A DNA stretch of 64,000 bases from the NCBI RefSeq assembly GCF_037969875.1, contig NZ_CP150218.1:4278001-4342000 (forward strand). Direction: 5' to 3'. Positions 55,057-64,000 of this stretch are shown here, in pieces. A program made the position numbers and the translations under genes. The notes under the pieces were generated by a model. That model made no database searches. It had not been told where the DNA came from and worked only from the letters and a program-made list of their open reading frames with translations. This DNA is from Paenibacillus sp. FSL R7-0337. GTDB taxonomy: Bacteria > Bacillota > Bacilli > Paenibacillales > Paenibacillaceae. Every line of letters starts with the position of its first letter. The stretch's first letter is position 1.

Positions 55057-55544
55057 GAAAGATAAGCCGTTATCCCGTGGAGGGGCATAATTCGCTCTGG
55101 CATATTTACCGTACGGTCAGCCCATGGAAGGGTGTGCGCAATTTTATTTTTATCCAGATTGCCCGTTATTGCCCGATTCTGCCGCTCAAGAACTGGATTT
55201 ACCGCCGGGTGCTCGGGATGAAGGTAGGCAAGCATACTGCGTTTGGACTTATGGCGATGGTGGATGTTTTTTTTCCGGAGAAGATCTCTATTGGGGAGAA
55301 CACGGTTATCGGCTATAACACTACGATCCTGGCCCATGAGTACCTCATCAAGGAGTACCGGCTGGGTGAAGTTATTATCGGCGAGAATGTAATGATTGGA
55401 GCTAACACGACTATTCTCCCTGGGGTTACGATTGGGGATGGGGCTACGGTTGCGGCGGGATCGGTGGTTCACAAGGATGTTGCTGCCGGTTCGTTCGTCG
55501 GGGGGAATCCGCTCCGCGAGCTGCGTAAACAGGAGGAATCATAA
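55053..55544 (+). CDS. yvoF: Hexapeptide-repeat acyltransferase (YvoF-like)
   Basis: 163 residues, GTG start inside the ppaX stop (GTGA overlap). Left-handed beta-helix repeats from about residue 65: IGENTVIGYNTTI, LGEVIIGENVMIGANTTILPGVTIGDGATVAAGSVVHKDV, then FVGGNPLREL, typical of LbH O-acetyl/maltose acetyltransferases. Acceptor unknown. Same position as B. subtilis yvoF. Confidence 0.88.
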   Translation: MRKISRYPVEGHNSLWHIYRTVSPWKGVRNFIFIQIARYCPILPLKNWIYRRVLGMKVGKHTAFGLMAMVDVFFPEKISIGENTVIGYNTTILAHEYLIKEYRLGEVIIGENVMIGANTTILPGVTIGDGATVAAGSVVHKDVAAGSFVGGNPLRELRKQEES

Positions 55545-56701
55545 TGGCTCAAAAAGAAAGAATACCACAGCTTGATATTTTTCGGGCAATCGCTATTTTT
55601 GCGGTGATCGCCATTCATGCCACTTCACGCACGTTGGCTGAGACACTGGGCACTTCCATGTTCGCTCCGTTTCTGTTCATAAATAAGTTCAGCCAGTTTG
55701 CGGTGCCTTCCTTTATATTCTTAAGCGGGTTCGTCCTCTTCTACAATTATATTGACCGTCCGCTGGGCGGGAAGGTGCTGGCCAAATTCTACAGCCGCAG
55801 GCTGATCTATATTATTGTGCCTTATCTTGTGTTTACGGTACTGTATTTTGGACTGAAAATGACGGCTGGTCATACCTGGGGGATGCCTCTTCAGGAGATG
55901 GGCGGGAAGTTCTTCAAGTATCTATGGACGGGTACGGCGTATACGCATCTCTACTATATCATCATCATTATCCAGTTCTATCTGCTGTTCCCGCTGATAC
56001 TCTGGTGTCTGCAGAAAGTCCGGCATCTCGCGGCCTGGGCACCAGTGATTGGGCTTGCGTTACAGTGGGGCTTCGTGCTGCTTAACAAATATATGGTGAA
56101 CCACGGGTATTGGCAGTTGTCCAAGGGGAGTCTGGCCATTACGTATTTCTCGTATTTCCTGCTGGGTGCGGCGATTGCGATCTACTACAGCTCTCTGAAA
56201 AAGTGGCTGATTCCCTCCCGCGAAGGCTGGCGTTCAGGTAAAGGTATGGGCTGGATGGTACTGTGGCTCTTATGGGCCGCTGCCGGGGCTTACCATGTGG
56301 TATTGTGGTATAACAACTATACGAAGAAAACAGTAATCAACAGTCTGTGGTATGAAGGGTTCTCGAACCTGCATGCCTTACTCTCTTGTCTGGTACTGTT
56401 TCAGCTGTCCTTCCTGCTGTACGGTGCAGGACGAAGCGTGCTGACAAGATTGCTGCTCTCGGCTGGGGCGTGCTCCTTCGGTATCTATCTGCTCCATCCG
56501 CTGCTGCTGTTCATGTACCGGAAGCTGCCGTTCCACGGCGGATCGCTGGCCTATACGGCGGCAATAGCGGGCGGCTGGCTGGTAGCCCTCGTGGGCTCCT
56601 GGCTGGTGGTTGCGCTTGCCTTCCGTTATGTGAAGCCGGCGTGGATGGTGTTCGGCTCTGCACCGCAGAAGCCGGCAGCAGCGCCAAAGGCGACAGTGTA
56701 G
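55544..56701 (+). CDS. Membrane acyltransferase, acyltransferase-3 family
   Basis: 385 residues with about ten membrane helices. Starts RIPQLDIFRAIAIFAVIAIHATSR (the R/D..RA...H motif of acyltransferase 3 proteins with catalytic His), then PSFIFLSGFVLFYNY and YSRRLIYIIVPYLVFTVLYF. Such proteins O-acetylate wall or surface polysaccharides. The ATG overlaps the yvoF stop by one base (TAATG), so it joins the hprK operon; this gene is not in the B. subtilis operon. Confidence 0.85.
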   Translation: MAQKERIPQLDIFRAIAIFAVIAIHATSRTLAETLGTSMFAPFLFINKFSQFAVPSFIFLSGFVLFYNYIDRPLGGKVLAKFYSRRLIYIIVPYLVFTVLYFGLKMTAGHTWGMPLQEMGGKFFKYLWTGTAYTHLYYIIIIIQFYLLFPLILWCLQKVRHLAAWAPVIGLALQWGFVLLNKYMVNHGYWQLSKGSLAITYFSYFLLGAAIAIYYSSLKKWLIPSREGWRSGKGMGWMVLWLLWAAAGAYHVVLWYNNYTKKTVINSLWYEGFSNLHALLSCLVLFQLSFLLYGAGRSVLTRLLLSAGACSFGIYLLHPLLLFMYRKLPFHGGSLAYTAAIAGGWLVALVGSWLVVALAFRYVKPAWMVFGSAPQKPAAAPKATV

Positions 56702-56726
56702 ACTTTGGCTTAGTTTTAATATATTG

Positions 56727-56766
56727 AAAGCGCCGGCTGGCCGCAGATGCGGCTGTCCGGCGCTTT
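56727..56766. terminator. Bidirectional terminator
   Basis: AAAGCGCCGG and CCGGCGCTTT, with an inner GCCGCA/TGCGGC stem, between convergent genes. Confidence 0.85.
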
Positions 56767-56793
56767 GCTGTAAGCAGGCATCTGAAGATTATG

Positions 56794-58347
56794 TTAGCTG
56801 GGCTGTTCCCCGGCTTGCTCGCGCTGGAAGTCGGCGATTGCCTGATACTGATCCTCCAGGCTGCGGGATACGGAGATGAAGATAGGCAGAAGCTGTTTGT
56901 AGGCTTTGGCGTGGGCAGTAACCGGCTCATGCCGGTGAGTGGAGCCAATCATGCTGTAGACAGCATCGAAGGAATCAATCCGCCGGATGGCGTATAATCC
57001 CAAGACGACTGCGCCGAGGCAAGAGCTCTCAAAGCTCTCAGGGACGACTACCTCCTGATCGAAAATATCCGCCATCATCTGCCGCCATAACGCCGAGCGG
57101 GCGAAGCCGCCGGTAGCCAGGATTCTAACGGGCTCGCCGATGCATTCCTCCATGGCCAGCAATACAGTGTACATATTGAAGATGACACCTTCCAGCACCG
57201 CACGAATCATATGCTCCTTACGGTGATTCATGCTTAGCCCGAAGAAGGAGCCGCGGGCATCGGGATTCCACAGCGGTGCGCGTTCTCCGGTTAGATACGG
57301 GTGGAAGAGAAGTCCGTTGCTGCCGGGCGGCACTTGCTCAGCGATCCTGGTTAATACTTCGTAGGGATCAATGCCCAGGCGCTTCGCGGTCTCTACTTCA
57401 GATGCGGCGAACTCATCACGCACCCAGCGGAAGAGCATCCCGCCATTATTCACGGGGCCGCCGATTACCCAATGCTTGTCTGTCAGGGCGTAGCAGAATA
57501 TCCGTCCTTTGGGATCGGTCAGCGGATGGTCAACTACAGTACGGATGGCACCGCTTGTGCCTATCGTTGCAGCGATTACCCCCGGCTCCATGGCCCCTAC
57601 GCCCAGGTTAGACAGAACGCCGTCACTGGCGCCTACGACAAACGGAGTGTCCTTGAGCAGACCGAGCTTTCCGGTAAGCTCAGGAAGCAGTCCCTGCAGG
57701 ATATGGGTGGTCGGGACCGGACGGGATAGGCGCTCCGGAGTAACACCGGCAATCTGGAGCGCCTCCTCGTCCCAATCGAGCTTCTCCAGATTGAACATGC
57801 CGGTGGCAGAGGCGATGGAATGGTCAATCACATATTCGCCGAGCAGCCGGAAGAAGATATATTCTTTGATGGAGATGAACTTGTAGGTCTGACGGAACAG
57901 CTCGGGCTGCTCCTCCCCCAGCCACATCAGCTTGGTGATTGGAGACATAGGGTGTATGGGCGTTCCTGTCCGCAGGTACAGCTCATGTCCGTTCAGTTCG
58001 TCCTTCAACCGCCGGGCACAGCGGCTGCTCCGGTTATCGGCCCAGGTAATGCAGGCGGTCAGCGGCTTACCCGCAGGATCTACAGCAATGACGCTATGCA
58101 TAGCGGAGCTGAAGGAGACCAACAGAATGTCTTCAGGTGCGGCAAGGCTCTCCTGCATGACCGCTGCTATGGTATGAATTACGGCTTCCAGAATCTGCTC
58201 CGGGTCCTGTTCTGCGACAGAGGGGGAGGGCTGATGCAGCGGATAGCCCTGATTGCTCTGAGCGACAATCGTTCCGTTCTCCTCAAAGAGGACAGCCTTC
58301 GTGCTGGTGGTTCCAATATCAACGCCAATCATATAGGATGTACTCAA
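56794..58347 (-). CDS. gntK: FGGY-family sugar kinase, gluconokinase-like
   Basis: 517 residues from the TTG ending at 58347, 7 nt after GAAGGAC; a longer in-frame ATG (58419) lacks a site and the ATG at 58332 is an alternative. FGGY features: MIGVDIGTTSTKAVLFEENG, the substrate loop ITWADNRS, GASDGVLSNLGVG, TIGTSGAIR and the C-terminal ATP motif ILATGGFARSALWRQ. Closest in feel to GntK (gluconate to 6-phosphogluconate), but xylulokinase is not excluded. No transporter or regulator adjoins. Confidence 0.82.
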   Translation of the reverse strand: MSTSYMIGVDIGTTSTKAVLFEENGTIVAQSNQGYPLHQPSPSVAEQDPEQILEAVIHTIAAVMQESLAAPEDILLVSFSSAMHSVIAVDPAGKPLTACITWADNRSSRCARRLKDELNGHELYLRTGTPIHPMSPITKLMWLGEEQPELFRQTYKFISIKEYIFFRLLGEYVIDHSIASATGMFNLEKLDWDEEALQIAGVTPERLSRPVPTTHILQGLLPELTGKLGLLKDTPFVVGASDGVLSNLGVGAMEPGVIAATIGTSGAIRTVVDHPLTDPKGRIFCYALTDKHWVIGGPVNNGGMLFRWVRDEFAASEVETAKRLGIDPYEVLTRIAEQVPPGSNGLLFHPYLTGERAPLWNPDARGSFFGLSMNHRKEHMIRAVLEGVIFNMYTVLLAMEECIGEPVRILATGGFARSALWRQMMADIFDQEVVVPESFESSCLGAVVLGLYAIRRIDSFDAVYSMIGSTHRHEPVTAHAKAYKQLLPIFISVSRSLEDQYQAIADFQREQAGEQPS

Positions 58348-58483
58348 GCCGTCAGTCCTTCTTTCTGCTTCTGAATTAGATACCGGGAATACTTCATGGA
58401 GGAAATAAAGTACAATCATATTAACCTATTATATTCGCCGCTTATCCCGGTGGCAAAAGGAACTCTGTAATTCAAGCGAATTG

Positions 58484-58513
58484 TTGACGCAAAAGGATAG
58501 TCCGTGATACGAT
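58484..58513 (+). promoter_or_regulatory. his operon promoter
   Basis: TTGACG (58484-58489), 18-bp spacer, TACGAT (58508-58513), about 83 nt before hisZ. No T-box or other riboswitch is evident in the leader. Confidence 0.6.
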
Positions 58514-58595
58514 ATTGCCACTGCTTTACTTTGCTACCACTTTACCATGATAAAGTATTTAAAGATACTCTTTAACATATCCGATGAGGTGAACA

Positions 58596-59819
58596 ATGAA
58601 GATGGCCAAACCAAAAGGATTTGAAAAGCCTGCCGGCGTAAGGGATTATCTCCCGCGTGCGGTAACGAAGCTGCGCAAGATCGAGAAGGATGTACTTCAC
58701 TGTATGAGCCGCTGGGGCTACCGGCAGATGATTACGCCTACTCTTGAATATTACGATACGGTCGGTGTAGCCAGCTCTACCTCCGATCAGAAGCTGTATA
58801 AATTGCTTAACAACCGTGGGCAGGCGCTGGTGCTGCGTTCAGAGATGACGGCACCTGTAGCCCGAGTAGTCTCCTCATTATTGAAGGATGAGCCGCTGCC
58901 GCTGCGTCTGTCCTACCATGCCAATGTCTTCCGGGCGATTGAAGAAGAGGCCGGGCGGGAGGCGGAATTCTTTCAGACCGGTGTGGAGCTTGTCGGTGAT
59001 GATTCACCGGAGGCTGACGCAGAGGTAGTCGCGCTGGCGATTGCTTCACTACAGGCGGCAGGCGTAAAGTCTTTTAAAATAGCTATTGGACATGTCGGCT
59101 TCCTCGACGGTCTGTTCCAGGAGGCGGTATCCGGCTTACCGCAGGCTCAGGAGGAGCTGAAGAGCCATCTGCTCAGCCGCGATTATGTAGCCTTCCGCGA
59201 GACGCTGCGGCGTCTTGAGCTATCCACTGCACAGAAGCAGGAGCTGGACGGACTGCTGCGGCTGCGCGGCGGGAAGGAGATCTGCGGACAGGCGCTGGAG
59301 CTGAGTAACCATCCGGTGGCGCGCGCGTCGATCGAGCATCTGTGCAAGGTATGGGAGGTGCTGGTGGCTTACGGTGTCTCGCAGCATGTGCTGATTGATC
59401 TGACGATGATCGGTGATTTCTCTTACTATACAGGCATGACCTTCGAGGGATATGCTTCCGAGCTGGGCTTCCCGGTATGCAGCGGCGGCCGGTATGACAA
59501 CCTGTTGCAGCAATTCGGGCGTCCGATTCCCTCTACCGGCTTCTCTCTGAAGACCAACCGTATTTTGGATGGAGTCTCCGGGCTGCCAGAAGAGGAAGAG
59601 CTGCCGGTTCTGGTCCAGTATGATGCACTGCGGCGCCAGGAGGGTCTTGCCGAAGCAGCGAGGCTGCGGTCGGAAGGACATGTTGTGGTCACGCGGCTGG
59701 CAACCGGTCCGGAGGAGCTGAAGACCGTGAAGCGGCTGGATGCGGATACTATTCAGGCAGAGGGCGAGCTGTACGGCGAGATATACACGTTCGTGTCGTT
59801 TGTCAGCGAGCATGGGTGA
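58596..59819 (+). CDS. hisZ: ATP phosphoribosyltransferase regulatory subunit HisZ
   Basis: 407 residues, GAGGTGA upstream. A class II synthetase-like fold related to HisRS: PAGVRDYLPRAVTKLRKIE, RSEMTAPVARVV, FQTGVELVGDDS and SGGRYDNLLQQFG; it lacks HisRS anticodon-binding function. HisZ pairs with the short-form HisG that follows; together they start histidine synthesis. First gene of the his operon. Confidence 0.93.
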   Translation: MKMAKPKGFEKPAGVRDYLPRAVTKLRKIEKDVLHCMSRWGYRQMITPTLEYYDTVGVASSTSDQKLYKLLNNRGQALVLRSEMTAPVARVVSSLLKDEPLPLRLSYHANVFRAIEEEAGREAEFFQTGVELVGDDSPEADAEVVALAIASLQAAGVKSFKIAIGHVGFLDGLFQEAVSGLPQAQEELKSHLLSRDYVAFRETLRRLELSTAQKQELDGLLRLRGGKEICGQALELSNHPVARASIEHLCKVWEVLVAYGVSQHVLIDLTMIGDFSYYTGMTFEGYASELGFPVCSGGRYDNLLQQFGRPIPSTGFSLKTNRILDGVSGLPEEEELPVLVQYDALRRQEGLAEAARLRSEGHVVVTRLATGPEELKTVKRLDADTIQAEGELYGEIYTFVSFVSEHG

Positions 59820-59879
59820 GCGGAGCTGCTACAGGTAATTTTGAAATGATGATTTAACATGAAACGGGGGCGGGTATTG

Positions 59880-60524
59880 ATGGCACAGATTCTTAAGGTA
59901 GCCATGCCGAAAGGCCGGATTTACAATAAAGCGGCAGAGCTGTTCCGCCAGGCGGGACTGCCGATTCCTCCGGATGGAGAAGAGTCGCGCAAGCTGGTGA
60001 TTTCATTGCCGGAGGCCGGAATGGAGTTCATTCTGGCCAAGCCGGTAGATGTGCCCACTTATGTAGAGTATGGAGTGGCGGATATCGGTATTGTCGGTAA
60101 AGATGTACTGCTGGAGGAGAGCCGTGATGTGTACGAGCTGCTGGATCTCGGGATTGCCCGTTGCCGGATGTCGATTATCGGGCTTCCGAACTGGCAGCCG
60201 GGCATTCAGCAGCGGGTAGCCACCAAATACCCGAACGTGGCTTCGCGGTATTTCCGTGAGCAAGGCCAGCAGGTGGAGGTTGTGAAGCTGAACGGCTCCA
60301 TTGAGCTGGCACCGCTGATCGGGCTGGCTGACCGGATCGTAGATATGGTAGAAACCGGCCAGACGCTGAAGGATAACGGTCTGGTGGAGATGACGAGCAT
60401 CTTCGAGATTACCAGCCGCCTGGTGGCGAACCGGGTGAGTTACCGGATGAAGAATGCTGAGATTCAGCAGCTGTGCGACCGGTTGCAGGCTGTTATTGCA
60501 GAACCGGGGTTGCAGGTCCAATAA
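59880..60524 (+). CDS. hisG: ATP phosphoribosyltransferase, short form
   Basis: 214 residues from ATG 59880 (GGGGGCGGG upstream; an in-frame ATG at 59859 is less likely). VAMPKGRIYNKAAELF, VPTYVEYGVADIGIVGKDVL and LIGLADRIVDMVETGQTLKDNGL are diagnostic. It lacks the C-terminal regulatory domain of the long form, hence the need for HisZ. Joins ATP and PRPP. Confidence 0.96.
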   Translation: MAQILKVAMPKGRIYNKAAELFRQAGLPIPPDGEESRKLVISLPEAGMEFILAKPVDVPTYVEYGVADIGIVGKDVLLEESRDVYELLDLGIARCRMSIIGLPNWQPGIQQRVATKYPNVASRYFREQGQQVEVVKLNGSIELAPLIGLADRIVDMVETGQTLKDNGLVEMTSIFEITSRLVANRVSYRMKNAEIQQLCDRLQAVIAEPGLQVQ

Positions 60525-60561
60525 TATATACAAAACTATAGAGCTCAAGGGGGAAGCGGCG

Positions 60562-61872
60562 GTGAAGATCCAGTCCAGTAAGGAATTTAAGCTGCAGCGT
60601 GAGGTGGAATACGGCACGCCGGAGCAGAACAAGGCCGTACGTGAAATCGTGGCCGATATCAAGCGGGAAGGCGACGCTGCGCTGCTCCGTTATACGGAGC
60701 GCTTCGACGGCGCTGCACTGACGCCAGCGCAGCTGCGCGTAACGCCGGAGGAGCTTGAGGCCGCCTATGGCCGGGTAGAGGAGTCCTTCGTGACGGCAAT
60801 TCGCGCAGCAGCTGTGAATATCCGTGCGTTCCATGCGCGGCAGAAACGCAATTCCTGGATGGATCTGCAGCCCGACGGCACGATTCTTGGCCAGATCATC
60901 CGCCCGCTGAAGCGCGTGGGCGTCTATGTTCCCGGCGGCAAGGCGGCCTACCCGTCCTCGGTGCTGATGAACGTGATACCGGCACAGATTGCCGGGGTGC
61001 CGGAGATCGTGATGGTGACGCCGCCTTCGACGGGCGGCTCTGAAGGCATTGATCCTTATATTCTCGTGGCCGCCGCTGAAGCGGGCGTACACGAGATCTA
61101 CCGCGTAGGCGGCGCGCAGGCCATCGCCGCTCTCGCCTTCGGCACGGAATCCATCGTGCCGGTCGACAAGATCTGCGGGCCAGGGAACATCTACGTGGCC
61201 CTGGCCAAGCGCGAGGTCTACGGCGCTGTCGACATCGACAGCATCGCCGGACCGAGCGAGATCGTCGTGCTCGCCGACGATACCGCCGAGGCCGCCTACA
61301 TCGCGGCCGACCTGCTCTCGCAGGCCGAGCACGACGAGATGGCGTCGGCGATCCTCGTGACGCCGTCGCAGCGTCTCGCGGAGGCGGTGGCTGCCGAGGT
61401 TGAGCGGCAGCTGCAGGCATTGCCGCGCGAGGCGATCGCGCGGGCCTCGGTGGAGAACTACGGCGCGATTATCGTCGTAGACTCGCTTGAGGAGGGCATC
61501 TCCGTGGTGAACCGGCTGGCGCCGGAGCATCTGGAGATTGTGGTGAACGACCCGATGGGGCTGACCGGCGCAATTGAGAACGCCGGGGCGATCTTCCTCG
61601 GGCCGTACAGCTCGGAGCCGGTCGGCGACTACTTCGCCGGACCGAACCATATTATACCGACGAATGGCACAGCGCGGTTCTCCTCCCCTGTAGATGTGGA
61701 CGACTTCATCAAGAAGTCCAGCCTGATCTATTACAGCAAGGAGGCGCTGCTACGGGACGGGGCGGCGATTATGGAGCTTGCCCGGCGCGAGGGGCTGGAA
61801 GGCCATGCACGCGCCATCGAAATCCGGCTTACGAACGAAGCGAAAGGTGGAGATACTAATGGAGAACAATAA
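60562..61872 (+). CDS. hisD: Histidinol dehydrogenase
   Basis: 436 residues from GTG 60562, with AAGGGGGAAG upstream. Motifs: RVGVYVPGGKAAYPSSVLMN, VDKICGPGNIYVALAKR, IDSIAGPSEIVVLAD, SQAEHDEMA and RLAPEHLEIV with the catalytic Glu-His. Oxidises histidinol twice to histidine; zinc enzyme. GC content rises locally between about 61000 and 61500. Overlaps hisB by 14 nt. Confidence 0.97.
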   Translation: MKIQSSKEFKLQREVEYGTPEQNKAVREIVADIKREGDAALLRYTERFDGAALTPAQLRVTPEELEAAYGRVEESFVTAIRAAAVNIRAFHARQKRNSWMDLQPDGTILGQIIRPLKRVGVYVPGGKAAYPSSVLMNVIPAQIAGVPEIVMVTPPSTGGSEGIDPYILVAAAEAGVHEIYRVGGAQAIAALAFGTESIVPVDKICGPGNIYVALAKREVYGAVDIDSIAGPSEIVVLADDTAEAAYIAADLLSQAEHDEMASAILVTPSQRLAEAVAAEVERQLQALPREAIARASVENYGAIIVVDSLEEGISVVNRLAPEHLEIVVNDPMGLTGAIENAGAIFLGPYSSEPVGDYFAGPNHIIPTNGTARFSSPVDVDDFIKKSSLIYYSKEALLRDGAAIMELARREGLEGHARAIEIRLTNEAKGGDTNGEQ

Positions 61873-62470
61873 CAACGAATCGGCGCTGCGTAAGGCCGGA
61901 CTTAGCCGTACAACCAATGAAACGGACATCAAGCTAACCTTTGCCGTGGACGGCAGCGGGGACTGCGAACTGGAGACTGATGTGCCATTCCTGAATCATA
62001 TGCTGGATCTGTTCACGAAGCATGGACAATTTGACCTCTCGGTGCAGGCGCGGGGAGATATCGAGATTGATGATCACCATACGGTGGAGGATATCGGTAT
62101 CTGTCTCGGACAGGCCCTGCGTGAAGCGCTTGGCGATAAAAAAGGTATCAAGCGGTACGCCAGTGTCTTCGTCCCTATGGATGAGGCGCTTGCCCAGGTA
62201 GTGATCGATATCAGCAACCGGCCGCATTTCGAATACCGGGCAGCCTATCCTTCCCAGCAGGTAGGCAGCTTCTCAACAGAGCTGGTAGAAGAATTCCTCT
62301 GGAAGTTCGCGCTGGAGGCGAGAATTACGCTGCATGTCATCGTTCATTACGGCTCTAATACCCATCATATGATTGAAGCGGTCTTCAAGGCGCTGGGACG
62401 GGCACTGGACGAAGCGACTATCGTTGATCCCCGGGTGAAGGGCGTGCCTTCAACGAAGGGAGTGCTGTAG
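61859..62470 (+). CDS. hisB: Imidazoleglycerol-phosphate dehydratase
   Basis: 203 residues from ATG 61859 with AGGTGGAG upstream. Two metal-binding repeats: FLNHMLDLFTKHG with DDHHTVEDIGI, and VEEFLWKFA with HYGSNTHHMIEAVFKA. Monofunctional form (no phosphatase domain). Coupled to hisD by a 14-nt overlap. Confidence 0.97.
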   Translation: MENNNNESALRKAGLSRTTNETDIKLTFAVDGSGDCELETDVPFLNHMLDLFTKHGQFDLSVQARGDIEIDDHHTVEDIGICLGQALREALGDKKGIKRYASVFVPMDEALAQVVIDISNRPHFEYRAAYPSQQVGSFSTELVEEFLWKFALEARITLHVIVHYGSNTHHMIEAVFKALGRALDEATIVDPRVKGVPSTKGVL

Positions 62471-62471
62471 G

Positions 62472-63092
62472 ATGGCCGTTGCAATCGTCGATTACGGCAT
62501 GGGCAACCTGCACAGTGTCAGTAAGGCCGTAGAGCGGCTGGGGTATACGAGTCTTGTAACCTCGGAAGCCGCCGAGATCCTGGCGGCAGACAGTGTCATT
62601 CTGCCGGGAGTCGGTGCCTTTGGCGATGCGATGGAGCACTTACGGGAGAGTGGAATGGACGATGTTGTCCGGGCCGCGGCGTCAGCGGGCCAGCCGGTGC
62701 TGGGCATCTGCCTCGGAATGCAGCTGCTGTTCAGCAGCAGCGAGGAGCATGGCGAGCATAAGGGGCTGGAGCTTCTGCCCGGCGCAGTGGTGCGCTTCGC
62801 CCCCCGGGACGGCTACAAGGTACCGCATATGGGCTGGAACAAGCTGAGCTTCCGTCAGCCGGAGAGTCCGCTGCTGGCAGGTCTGACGGAGGGCCATGTG
62901 TACTTCGTGCACTCCTATCATGTACTCGCGGCGGACAGCGATCTGCTGGCCGTCACAGACTATGGACATCCGGTAACGGCTATAGTGGCGCGCGGCAATG
63001 TCTACGGCATGCAGTTCCACCCGGAGAAGAGCGGGGAGCTTGGCATCAAGCTGCTGGGTAATTTCCTGCAGCTCCGGGCACAGCAGGCGTAG
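62472..63092 (+). CDS. hisH: Imidazole glycerol phosphate synthase, glutaminase subunit
   Basis: 206 residues. Class I amidotransferase: VDYGMGNLHSVSKA, nucleophile Cys in VLGICLGMQLLF, and GMQFHPEKSG with His/Glu. Supplies ammonia to HisF. Starts one base after the hisB stop. Confidence 0.97.
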   Translation: MAVAIVDYGMGNLHSVSKAVERLGYTSLVTSEAAEILAADSVILPGVGAFGDAMEHLRESGMDDVVRAAASAGQPVLGICLGMQLLFSSSEEHGEHKGLELLPGAVVRFAPRDGYKVPHMGWNKLSFRQPESPLLAGLTEGHVYFVHSYHVLAADSDLLAVTDYGHPVTAIVARGNVYGMQFHPEKSGELGIKLLGNFLQLRAQQA

Positions 63093-63134
63093 CCTGCCTG
63101 AATCACTAATTTGCAATGAAAGCGGGGAGTATTC

Positions 63135-63884
63135 ATGTCTTCTTTTATCCTATATCCGGCGATTGATATCCGGGACGGCAAGTGTGTCCGGCTGCAGCAG
63201 GGTGATTATGCCCAAGAGACGATCTATAACGATAGTCCGGTAGAGGTGGCTAAGTCATGGGAAGAGCAGGGCGGGCAGTATATCCATCTGGTGGATCTGG
63301 ACGGAGCCAAAGCAGGCTGTCCTGTGAATGATGCCATTATTGGAGCTATTGCTAAGCATGCGAATGTTCCTGTACAGGTCGGCGGCGGTCTCCGTACACT
63401 TGCCGATGTCGAGAAGCTGCTGGGCCTCGGCGTCAGCCGGGTGATTATCGGAACGGCTGCCATCAATGATCAGACTTTTACAGAAGCGGTTCTTGCCAAA
63501 TACGGCGACAAAGTTGCCATCGGTATCGATGCGCGTAACGGCTTCGTGGCAACCCACGGCTGGCTTAATACCTCGGAGGTGCGCGCGGAAGACCTGGCTA
63601 GAGAGCTGGCTGCCAAGGGCGCTGAGACTTTCATCTATACCGATATCTCCCGCGACGGGATGATGCAGGGGCCGAACGTGGAAGGCATTCTGTCTATGGC
63701 CAAGGCAAGCGGTCGCAGCGTAATCGCCTCCGGCGGCGTGACCAGCCTTAATGATCTGCAGCGCCTGAACGTACATAGCGGCAGCGGGATCGGCGGGGCG
63801 ATTGTGGGCAAGGCGCTGTATACCGGCAATATTAATCTGGCTGAAGCGCTGCAGACCCTGGGCCAATCCTCTGGATTGCGGTAA
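63135..63884 (+). CDS. hisA: Phosphoribosylformimino-5-aminoimidazole carboxamide ribotide isomerase
   Basis: 249 residues, GCGGGGAG upstream. TIM barrel of the HisA/HisF type: YPAIDIRDGKCVRLQQGDY (catalytic Asp), VQVGGGLR, IGIDARNGFVATHGW (second Asp) and YTDISRDGMMQGPN. An Amadori isomerisation in histidine synthesis. Confidence 0.97.
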   Translation: MSSFILYPAIDIRDGKCVRLQQGDYAQETIYNDSPVEVAKSWEEQGGQYIHLVDLDGAKAGCPVNDAIIGAIAKHANVPVQVGGGLRTLADVEKLLGLGVSRVIIGTAAINDQTFTEAVLAKYGDKVAIGIDARNGFVATHGWLNTSEVRAEDLARELAAKGAETFIYTDISRDGMMQGPNVEGILSMAKASGRSVIASGGVTSLNDLQRLNVHSGSGIGGAIVGKALYTGNINLAEALQTLGQSSGLR

Positions 63885-63909
63885 GTCTATACTAAGGAGG
63901 GGTCTTGGC

Positions 63910-64000
63910 ATGTTGGCGAAACGGATTATTCCCTGTCTGGATGTGAAGGACGGGCGTGTGGTAAAAGGTGTGAATTTTGTGAATCTGCGCGATGCCGGAG
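63910..64000 (+). CDS. hisF: Imidazole glycerol phosphate synthase, cyclase subunit (partial)
   Basis: First 30 codons from ATG 63910, AAGGAGGGG upstream; runs off the right edge. The start LAKRIIPCLDVKDGRVVKGV contains the catalytic Asp region of HisF. Partner of HisH. Confidence 0.95.
   Translation, partial: MLAKRIIPCLDVKDGRVVKGVNFVNLRDAG

Noticed and set aside
58540..58575. Imperfect palindrome GTATTTAAAGATAC before hisZ as an operator
   Set aside because: Short, AT-rich and without a matching known regulator; likely chance.

Overview
The window is chromosomal DNA of a spore-forming, motile member of the Bacillota, most likely Paenibacillus. Support for this: Spo0F, BofA and a SspP-type spore protein are encoded; gene order follows Bacillus subtilis blocks (rpoE-pyrG-spo0F-fba-murA-rho-rpmE, scr-dnaX-ebfC-recR-yaaL-bofA-rrn, hprK-lgt-ppaX-yvoF-hisZG...); and the 16S rRNA looks paenibacillar. 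Coding DNA is GC-richer than the AT-rich first 4 kb.

Layout. 1-4204 is AT-rich accessory DNA: the tail of an acetyltransferase-like gene, a membrane-anchored Mrr-type nuclease, a TIGR02391 (Ymh-type) protein, a transglutaminase-like protein and a DUF2971 protein. It ends exactly at a 3' fragment of a tRNA-Ser gene, read here as the distal attachment site of an integrated element. 4.2-13.5 kb is ordinary chromosome: sspP, a lipoprotein, tadA, a PAS/HAMP sensor histidine kinase preceded by a cluster of DnaA boxes, a pseudouridine synthase, motAB and phhB. 13.5-24 kb holds a small cytochrome c, two paralogous NlpC/P60 hydrolases each behind a cyclic-di-AMP (ydaO) riboswitch, an M1-type peptidase, ywhD, an AbrB-like regulator with an extra C-terminal helix-turn-helix, a 3-methyladenine glycosylase and a class A penicillin-binding protein. 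24-31 kb carries a nitrilase-fold hydrolase with acetyltransferases, ywiB-argS and a subtilase. 30.5-43.4 kb is a housekeeping block: rpoE (delta), pyrG with a CTP-sensing type leader, spo0F with a SigH-like promoter, fba, murA2, rho, a radical SAM protein, rpmE, the SRP RNA, dnaX, ebfC, recR, yaaL and bofA. 43.4-49.7 kb is a ribosomal RNA operon in the unusual order 16S-5S-tRNA-Ile-tRNA-Ala-23S, followed by eight tRNA genes. 49.8-64 kb holds a PucR-type regulator, msmX, hprK-lgt-ppaX-yvoF, an acyltransferase, a gluconokinase-like gene, and the histidine operon hisZGDBHA and the start of hisF, which runs off the window.

The most unusual signal is a family of about 100-bp dispersed repeats made of an AT-rich hairpin followed by a GC-rich palindrome. 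All four full copies begin 2-8 bp after an intrinsic terminator, in the same orientation relative to it, although the terminator stems themselves are unrelated in sequence. This suggests a small element that targets terminators or depends on them. Functional statements rest on reading motifs by eye; no database search was run.
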